DNA from: Bacillus thermozeamaize
GTDB taxonomy: Bacteria; Bacillota; Bacilli; ZCTH02-B2
NCBI GenBank assembly: GCA_002159075.1
Contig: LZRT01000036.1
Span: forward strand, 1 to 64,000
DNA: 64,000 nucleotides
Direction: 5' to 3'
A model generated the notes under the pieces. It searched no databases and was not told where the DNA came from. It saw nothing but the letters and a program-made list of their open reading frames with translations. Below, one piece after another: positions 57,229-64,000 of this stretch (position 1 is its first letter; the number at the start of each line of letters is the position of its first letter). The position numbers and the translations under genes are program-made.

Positions 57229-58029
57229 TTATATCCGCTTGAAGATTTGCGGCCAAGGCCTTCCTTCCCGCCATTCAATATGGATCGCCAGCCTGTATGC
57301 TGCAGTGAGGTTTTGATCGCTCAGAACCTCTTCCTTTTTCCCCTGCGCGCTGACCGCGCCGTCAGCCATGAGCAGGACGCACTGAAAAACCGGCAGAATC
57401 TCTTCGATGTGATGGGTCACGTACAGCAGTGTCGGACCATCCTGCTGCTCGGCCAATTTGGAGATGGTGTCCAACAGATGTTCGCGGGCATACAGATCCA
57501 GCCCATTGCATGGCTCGTCAAGAATCAACAATTGCGGCTGGCTCATCAGCGCACGGGCAATGATCACCTTTTGTTTTTCGCCTTGTGAAAGCCGTCCGAA
57601 ACGGTGACCAGACAAATGCCGGCAACCTAACACATCCATGATTTTTTCCGCTTCCTCCACCTCCTTTTCGCCCCACTCCTCGTAAAGCCCAAATGAGGCA
57701 AATTTGCCGCTGATCACAATGTCCCGAACCGTTTCAGCGGGATTCAGACGCTCTTCCAGGACGGAACTGACCCAGCCAATCGCTTTTCGCACCTCGCGCA
57801 GATCACATCTTCCATACTGGTTGCCTAGAACGGTAATTCTGCCTTTAGACGGCCAGAGATAACCGGCCACCATCTGCAGCAACGTGGTTTTGCCGGAGCC
57901 GTTGAGCCCCAGGATCGCCCAGTGTTCCCCTGATTTGACCTGCCAATTGATATTTTTCAGGATATGCTGTTCCCCTCGCCACCACTCTACCTGTTCGACA
58001 AGCACAGCTGTTTGGGATGCGTTTGCCAT
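57229..58029 (-). CDS. ABC transporter ATP-binding protein (YlmA-like)
   Basis: The 266-residue ATPase has Walker A GLNGSGKTTLLQ (about 42), signature LSQGEKQ (about 146), Walker B LLILDEP (about 166) and the H-loop VTHHIEE (about 201). No permease gene is adjacent, so its partner is unknown. ATG 58029 with GGAGG is preferred over ATG 58044. Confidence 0.9.
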   Translation of the reverse strand: MANASQTAVLVEQVEWWRGEQHILKNINWQVKSGEHWAILGLNGSGKTTLLQMVAGYLWPSKGRITVLGNQYGRCDLREVRKAIGWVSSVLEERLNPAETVRDIVISGKFASFGLYEEWGEKEVEEAEKIMDVLGCRHLSGHRFGRLSQGEKQKVIIARALMSQPQLLILDEPCNGLDLYAREHLLDTISKLAEQQDGPTLLYVTHHIEEILPVFQCVLLMADGAVSAQGKKEEVLSDQNLTAAYRLAIHIEWREGRPWPQIFKRI

Positions 58030-58085
58030 GATTCTTTCCTCCATATATCACGAAAGATAGATAAAACTATTTTCGAGATTTGCCA

Positions 58086-58433
58086 TTATTTCCAAAAAAG
58101 CGAAGTAAGAGCATGAAGCCCCCAGCTGAACAAACCCATCAACAGTGCGCCCCAAAATGCGCCGGCAAATCCGTCGATCTGAAAACTGGGCAAGATCCAC
58201 GCAGTGATCGAAAAGGTCAACGCGTTAATGACCAATAAAAAAAGCCCAAAGGTGAGAAAAGTCAACGGGAGTGTAAGAATGACCAGCAGCGGGCGAATCA
58301 ATGCATTGACGATTCCCAGAATCAAGGCTGCCAGTACGGCCGTGCCGATTCCCTGAAGATGGACACTCGGCAAAACGGATGCGACGAGAAACAGCGCCAA
58401 TCCGTTCAATAGGACTTGAACCACCCATTTCAA
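58086..58433 (-). CDS. YvlD-like four-helix membrane protein
   Basis: This 115-residue protein of the phage-holin-like YvlD family (PF04020 type) has four hydrophobic segments, for example LVILTLPLTFLTFGLFLLVI. TTG 58433 with GGGGGGAG upstream gives the family start (LKWVVQVLLNGLAL). YvlD relatives are linked to envelope stress; its function here is not shown. Confidence 0.82.
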   Translation of the reverse strand: MKWVVQVLLNGLALFLVASVLPSVHLQGIGTAVLAALILGIVNALIRPLLVILTLPLTFLTFGLFLLVINALTFSITAWILPSFQIDGFAGAFWGALLMGLFSWGLHALTSLFWK

Positions 58434-58628
58434 TTTGCTCCCCCCTGACACATGATGGTTTCAGTCATTTTCCTCTCTTCCTGCGGTTGGTTCTCTTAAC
58501 TGATTTTAAAAGATTCATAGAGCCTGATTGACTTGAATTCCCATCGTAAGCCATACTATTCGTAAAGATTCTCATCCGAAGATTTTGTTTTTCTGCAGTC
58601 ATCCAAGTAATGGTAAGGAGTGATGAGC

Positions 58629-59681
58629 ATGGCTATCCAATTCCGAGTCGAAGAAGAATGGACGGAGTTTTACGACCCGACCAGGAATTGGGAACCGTTT
58701 TCCCGAAAGACGGAGGTTCGTTATTGCCCGCTGACAGGGGACACATCGCGCATCCTGGAATATCCGCTGGGACAGCTAAACCCGCCTGATTATCGCGAAA
58801 TCGCTGAAAAAACCAGACAGATGGGCTGTCCTTTTTGTCCGGAAAATCTGTTTCAAGTCACGCCCCGGTACCCGGAAAAGATTCATGAAGATGGCCGGTT
58901 CAAACGGGGAGAGGCGGTCGTGTTTCCCAACCTGTTTCCTTACGGCAAGCATAGCGGTGTGGCCATCTTTTCCGGCCGCCATTATGTTCCCCTGGATGAA
59001 TTTACAGAAGAGATGCTGACGGACGGTTTTCTCGTGGCCAAGGATTGCCTGGAAGCCATCCATCGGGTAGATCCTGCGTCGATCTATACGTCCATCAACT
59101 GGAACTATATGCCAATGGCAGGCGCCAGCATTATCCATCCACACCTTCAGGTGGTGGCTACCCCACATCCGAGCAATTATCAACGGAAAACGCTGTCGGC
59201 AGCCAGACAATTCTTGGAACATCATGGAATCCATTATTACACGACGCTGATTCAGGAAGAAAAGAAGCGGGGGCAGCGGTGGATTGGCGAGAACGAAGCT
59301 CTGGCTTGGGTACATAGCTTTGCCCCGCAAGGTCAAATGGACATCCTGGGCATCTTCAAGGAGGTGGAAACCCTGGCTCAACTGACTGAAGAAAAGATCC
59401 GGCAGATGGCAAGAGACCTCTTGGTGATTTTTAGTTACTTGAAAGAAAACCGGTTTGTCAGTTTTAACCTCGGCTTTTTTGTGCCGGTCATTCCCTCCCC
59501 TGGCTACCGCGTTCATGTCAGGATCATCCCTCGAACCACATTGGGCATGATCGGAACAAGCGAGATCAATTATTTCAAGGTGCTTCACAATGAACCGCTT
59601 TCCTTGAAAAAACCAGAGGCAACAGCCCAGGAACTGCGAAAACTGTTTGAAAAACGAGAAGCTGTCAAATGCAATCCGTGA
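58629..59681 (+). CDS. GalT-family HIT-fold nucleotidyltransferase
   Basis: The 350-residue protein resembles galactose-1-phosphate uridylyltransferase: zinc-type CPFCPENLF (about 69), NWNYMPMAGASIIHPHLQVVA with the active-site HPHLQ (about 165-182), and a second GalT half. No galK, galE or other sugar gene is near, so it may act on a different sugar phosphate. AAGGAG (58615-58620) suits ATG 58629. Confidence 0.8.
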   Translation: MAIQFRVEEEWTEFYDPTRNWEPFSRKTEVRYCPLTGDTSRILEYPLGQLNPPDYREIAEKTRQMGCPFCPENLFQVTPRYPEKIHEDGRFKRGEAVVFPNLFPYGKHSGVAIFSGRHYVPLDEFTEEMLTDGFLVAKDCLEAIHRVDPASIYTSINWNYMPMAGASIIHPHLQVVATPHPSNYQRKTLSAARQFLEHHGIHYYTTLIQEEKKRGQRWIGENEALAWVHSFAPQGQMDILGIFKEVETLAQLTEEKIRQMARDLLVIFSYLKENRFVSFNLGFFVPVIPSPGYRVHVRIIPRTTLGMIGTSEINYFKVLHNEPLSLKKPEATAQELRKLFEKREAVKCNP

Positions 59682-59703
59682 TTTAAAAAACCGTTGTCTT
59701 CCG

Positions 59704-59841
59704 ATTGAAGGCAAGCTGGACAGGATGACATGCATAGATAGACGCCCATCGGGAGAAGAAAAAAAAGCCAGCTTGCCTGCATTCAAATGCGATGGATGTG
59801 AATGAGGGCGGATGTCACAGGGTTCGACAATATTGTCGAAC
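59704..59841. repeat. Inverted repeats between convergent galT-like and dnaD genes
   Basis: GGCAAGCTGG (59710-59719) is matched by CCAGCTTGCC (59768-59777) about 48 bases later, which could fold as a long hairpin. A perfect 20-base palindrome of half-site GTTCGACAAT lies at 59822-59841. The genes converge here, so the first may serve termination. The palindrome has no obvious promoter beside it. Confidence 0.6.
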
Positions 59842-59885
59842 AATTAACAATCTTGCGCTTGCCTGGGAAATGAGGAATAGGGAAA

Positions 59886-60599
59886 TCATTGCCCAGGATG
59901 TTCTTCTTCCAGCCAATTATAAAACGTAAAATCTGGCGGACCCCCGCCTCGCAGCCGCCGTTCGCGGAAACGCAAGGCATGGGCTTGCGCCTCTTTGGGT
60001 GTACGGATATTGTTTCGCTGCCATTCGAAGAGAATCCGATCAATATACCGGAAGTTCAGTTTTCCGCTCAGCACAGCCTCTTTCAAGGCGGCTTTGACCA
60101 GTTCTTCCGAACAGCCGTCACGATCCAGCCAGGAGTTGAGCATTTCGCATTCCATCGGGGATAGAGGGCGGCCAAACTCCTCTTCAAAAATCGTGAAGAT
60201 GGATTTTCTTTTCTCTTCTTCTGATGGTGGCGGCACCTGTTTGCCGGCTTGGTATGCCTGCCATTTTTCAAACAGGGGTTCCAGCCGGTAGGATTCGGTG
60301 GTCATGCCGCTTCCCGGATCCTGATGCCGGGAAATGGTAAGGAGCCCCTTTTGCATCAGCCGCTGAATGCGTTGCACGACCTCTTGCCGATCGCAGGAGA
60401 GACAGCTGGCCAGTTCGTCGAAGGTCGGGAAGGCGTTTCTTTCCATTTGCCGGAATGCCAGCAGCTGGATGATCAACATCATCTCCTCGTCCTGGATGCC
60501 CAGGTGCTTGTAATTCTTGAGCAAGGAACCCGGCAAGGTGACGCAGGGGTCTTGCCATGTCTGCATGAAGAAATGATTCTCCGTTTGGCGCCTGTTCAT
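59886..60599 (-). CDS. dnaD: DnaD replication initiation protein
   Basis: The 237-residue protein has an N-terminal winged helix (FDELASCLSCDRQEVVQRIQRL near 60) and a C-terminal DnaD/DnaB2 domain with the YIDRILFEWQRNNI motif (about 190). It loads the replicative helicase with DnaB and DnaI. It follows aspB by 21 bases; asnS, found between them in B. subtilis, is absent. Confidence 0.93.
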   Translation of the reverse strand: MNRRQTENHFFMQTWQDPCVTLPGSLLKNYKHLGIQDEEMMLIIQLLAFRQMERNAFPTFDELASCLSCDRQEVVQRIQRLMQKGLLTISRHQDPGSGMTTESYRLEPLFEKWQAYQAGKQVPPPSEEEKRKSIFTIFEEEFGRPLSPMECEMLNSWLDRDGCSEELVKAALKEAVLSGKLNFRYIDRILFEWQRNNIRTPKEAQAHALRFRERRLRGGGPPDFTFYNWLEEEHPGQ

Positions 60600-60620
60600 C
60601 TTCCTGCACCCCAAGTGAGG

Positions 60621-61802
<1,182 letters not shown>

Positions 61803-61879
61803 GTCTGTCCCCCATTTCACGATTTAAACAGTCATCCTCTATTTTACCTGTTCTCCAGAGAAAGGAAAAGCCAGACCGG

Positions 61880-63373
61880 TTAACCGGCCTGGTCTGCGAG
61901 ATACGCCTGGAATAATTTGCGGAACGTGGCTCCGCTTAATACTTCCTCGTCCAGGAGGATATTCAGCGCCTGCTCAAAGAGAGGGCGATGTTTCTTTAAC
62001 AGATTCACCGTTTGTTCGAAAAGTTGGTTGAGAATCTGGTTGCATTCCTTGTGCAGCGTCTCTTTGGGCAGGAGGTTGACATCCACGATCCCGAGCGAGC
62101 TCAGGCCCGTGTCCACCATGCTCTTGACGATGCGGATCGCCTGTTCATAATCATTTTTGGCCCCGGTGCTGCGGTTTCCGTAAATCAGTTCCTCTGCCGC
62201 GGCTCCGGCCAGGCAAATCATGATTTGCTGTTCCAGGTGCTGCCGCGTGTAGAGGTACCGGTCCTCACCGGGCGACTGCCGGACGTATCCCAGCGCCCCG
62301 CCACGCGGGCTCAGGGCCACCTGGGATACGGAGCCGGGACGGAGAATTTCGGAAATGGCTGCGTGTCCCAATTCATGCACTGCCACTCGCCTGCGTTCTT
62401 CTTGCGTGGACTCCTTATCCGTCTGTTCGCCCAGCATCACCTTGTCAATCGCCTGCGCGATGTGTTCCGGCTGGATGGTTTCGGAGTCATCCCTCATCGC
62501 GTAAATGGCCGCTTCATTAATCAGGCTCTCGAGCTGGGCCCCCGAAAAGCCAAACGTTTCAGAGGCAATTTTTTCCAGATCAATCTGTTCAGACAGCGGC
62601 TTGTTCCGGCTGTGCAGCTTCAGGATCTGCAAACGGGCTTTTTTTTCAGGCAGATCCACTTCGATTTGCCGGTCAAAGCGCCCGGGCCGCAGCAAGGCCT
62701 CGTCGAGCATGTCTTTCCGGTTCGTGGCGGCGATCAGCAAAATCCTCGGATGATCGGAGGTGCTGATCCCGTCCATCTCCGTCAACAGCTGATTCAACGT
62801 CTGGTCATATTCGCGAGACTGTGAACCGTCCCGCTTGCCCGCCAGGACATCAATCTCGTCGATAAAAATGATGGCGCTGTCCTTGTTTTGCCTGGCCGCC
62901 TGGGTGCGAGCCTCTTTGAACAACTCACGCACCCGCTGGGCGCCGACACCGACATACATTTCGATAAATTCACTCCCTGAGGCGGCCAGAAAGACAGAAT
63001 CCGTGTAATTGGCCGCAGCCTTGGCCAGGAGTGTCTTCCCGGTCCCCGGGGGTCCGCTGAGCAAAATCCCCTTGATCGGGCGGATGCCGTATTTTTTCAC
63101 TTTGTCATAATGTTTGAGAAAGTCTAGCGCTTCGATCAGTTCACGCTTGACCCGTTCATTGCCGCCAATATCTTCAAAAGCGACAGAGGTGTTCTTGACC
63201 AGGTATTTCCCCCGTTCTTTCAGTCCAAGGTTCAGTTCTCCCCTGGCATGCAAAAAAAAGATGGCGGCCCCAATGAGGATTGCCAGTAAAACCAGCGGCA
63301 TCACATTGACCCCCATGGCGCCGAGAAAAATCAGGAGGGCGGGGATGATACCAAGTGCCAATTCTTTACCCAT
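61880..63373 (-). CDS. FtsH-like membrane AAA metalloprotease
   Basis: The 497 residues include two N-terminal membrane segments (about 4-45), an AAA domain (Walker A SGPPGTGKTLLAKAAA about 105; Walker B IIFIDEIDVLAGKRDG about 166; SRH RPGRFDRQIEVDLPEK about 225), and a peptidase domain with the zinc motif HELGH (about 335). It is shorter than housekeeping FtsH (over 600 residues) and lacks the long outside domain, so it is probably a paralogue. It overlaps the preceding small membrane protein gene by 8 bases. GAGGAG precedes the ATG. Substrates unknown. Confidence 0.88.
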   Translation of the reverse strand: MGKELALGIIPALLIFLGAMGVNVMPLVLLAILIGAAIFFLHARGELNLGLKERGKYLVKNTSVAFEDIGGNERVKRELIEALDFLKHYDKVKKYGIRPIKGILLSGPPGTGKTLLAKAAANYTDSVFLAASGSEFIEMYVGVGAQRVRELFKEARTQAARQNKDSAIIFIDEIDVLAGKRDGSQSREYDQTLNQLLTEMDGISTSDHPRILLIAATNRKDMLDEALLRPGRFDRQIEVDLPEKKARLQILKLHSRNKPLSEQIDLEKIASETFGFSGAQLESLINEAAIYAMRDDSETIQPEHIAQAIDKVMLGEQTDKESTQEERRRVAVHELGHAAISEILRPGSVSQVALSPRGGALGYVRQSPGEDRYLYTRQHLEQQIMICLAGAAAEELIYGNRSTGAKNDYEQAIRIVKSMVDTGLSSLGIVDVNLLPKETLHKECNQILNQLFEQTVNLLKKHRPLFEQALNILLDEEVLSGATFRKLFQAYLADQAG

Positions 63374-63893
63374 GGATCTCCTCCTCTCCCGCTCTGCGTG
63401 GATATACTTTGTAGAGCCGATATTCTCCTTTTTTAAATTGAAAATAGACATAACCCGCATTGATATCTACGATGGCCTGATCCAGCTGCAGCTGTTCTTT
63501 AAAAGATTCGGCCACCTCGGGCAATTTCCGGTATTCGTGCCGGCTCAATGCCTCCTCGACGAGAAACTGGGTTTTTTGCCATGCTTCCTGCATCGGTTGG
63601 CTGGGATGATCACGAAACTGGATCGTTAGTTGGCGTTTTTTGGCGATTGGCTTGAGAATGGCCAAAGCCGTCTCATGGACCGATTTGAGTTCGGCATCTT
63701 CAGTCAACGCAAGCTCGACACGTACCTGTTCTCGTGACGTTTCAAGGTGGACTTCGCCTACTCCCTTGATCGTCGCCAGTTTATTTTCCACTGGCCGTTC
63801 AACGAACCAGGTCACATACACGAACCAAACCGCAAAAAGCAGCACCAGGGTGGAAACAAATGACGCAAGGATGAGGCTAAGCCGCAGTTTCAC
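63366..63893 (-). CDS. Membrane-anchored protein of unknown function, coupled to the FtsH-like protease
   Basis: The 175-residue protein has an N-terminal membrane anchor (LSLILASFVSTLVLLFAVWFVY, about 5-27) and an extracytoplasmic domain of about 145 residues. I do not recognise the family. GTG 63893 follows AAAGGAATGG. Overlap with the protease gene suggests it is a partner, adaptor or substrate. In position it is like ypmB, but the sequence does not look like YpmB. A -10-like TATACT lies at 63982-63977. Confidence 0.8.
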   Translation of the reverse strand: MKLRLSLILASFVSTLVLLFAVWFVYVTWFVERPVENKLATIKGVGEVHLETSREQVRVELALTEDAELKSVHETALAILKPIAKKRQLTIQFRDHPSQPMQEAWQKTQFLVEEALSRHEYRKLPEVAESFKEQLQLDQAIVDINAGYVYFQFKKGEYRLYKVYPRRAGEEEIHG

Positions 63894-64000
63894 ACATATT
63901 CCATTCCTTTGCCATTGTTTGTCACTGTCAAGTTGGCTATCGTGCGTGTCATCAGCCTAACGGCAAGACTGGTATCAGTATACCATGTCCACGCGGGTAA

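Overview
The window is about 64 kb of a spore-forming Bacillales chromosome (class Bacilli, phylum Firmicutes). Gene order from rnjB to transketolase follows the Bacillus subtilis ymfA-spoIIIE-ymfF/H-pgsA-cinA-recA-rny-ymdB-spoVS-miaB-ymcA-cotE-mutSL-miaA-hfq-spoVK-ynbB-lexA-tkt region. Strong AGGAGG-type ribosome sites, many GTG/TTG starts and Bacillus-type LexA boxes agree. GC content looks near 50%. A ferredoxin-dependent 2-oxoacid oxidoreductase before miaB and an amidoligase-domain gene after cotE suggest a thermophilic or deep-branching bacillus rather than B. subtilis itself; genus and species cannot be read from the sequence.

Region 1 (1-1700) is mobile DNA. The window opens in the 3' end of a group II intron (domain V at about 43-76). 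An IS110-family element (about 79-1663) splits it from its last hairpin (1664-1698). The 5' non-coding part of the element can fold as a bridge RNA, and the two arms of its first internal loop match the DNA on either side of the insertion.

Region 2 (1700-13600): rnjB (RNase J) and tepA-ylzJ, neighbours in B. subtilis, are separated by about 9 kb. The inserted block holds a divergent S24 repressor/XRE pair and a compact cheW-cheA-mcp-cheR-cheB operon. There is no cheY, cheC, cheD or flagellar gene. The receptor is a soluble 910-residue protein made almost entirely of two arms, each with twelve 28-residue repeats, around a canonical signalling tip.

Region 3 (13700-46600) is the conserved core on the + strand: SpoIIIE/FtsK, the YmfF/YmfH peptidase pair, YmfI, YmfJ, RodZ-like YmfM, PgsA, CinA, a DbpA-like RNA helicase, RecA (with LexA box), RecX, RNase Y, YmdB, SpoVS, an M19 dipeptidase, KorAB, MiaB, RicA/YmcA, CotE, an amidoligase-domain protein, MutS, MutL, MiaA, Hfq, SpoVK-like AAA and YnbB.

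Region 4 (46500-58500) is mostly on the - strand: LexA (perfect LexA box), an FAD oxidoreductase and an MFS exporter that share a palindromic operator, decayed genes between them (an RmlD fragment and a broken coiled-coil gene), transketolase, a fabG-hadA-hadB-like operon, a low-molecular-weight phosphatase, an ABC ATPase and a YvlD-like membrane protein. Region 5 (58600-64000) has a GalT-family HIT protein, then DnaD, AspB, an FtsH-like membrane protease and a small membrane protein coupled to it.

No rRNA, tRNA or CRISPR array was seen. Positions of promoters, terminators and RNA folds come from reading by eye. Nothing was searched or folded by computer.
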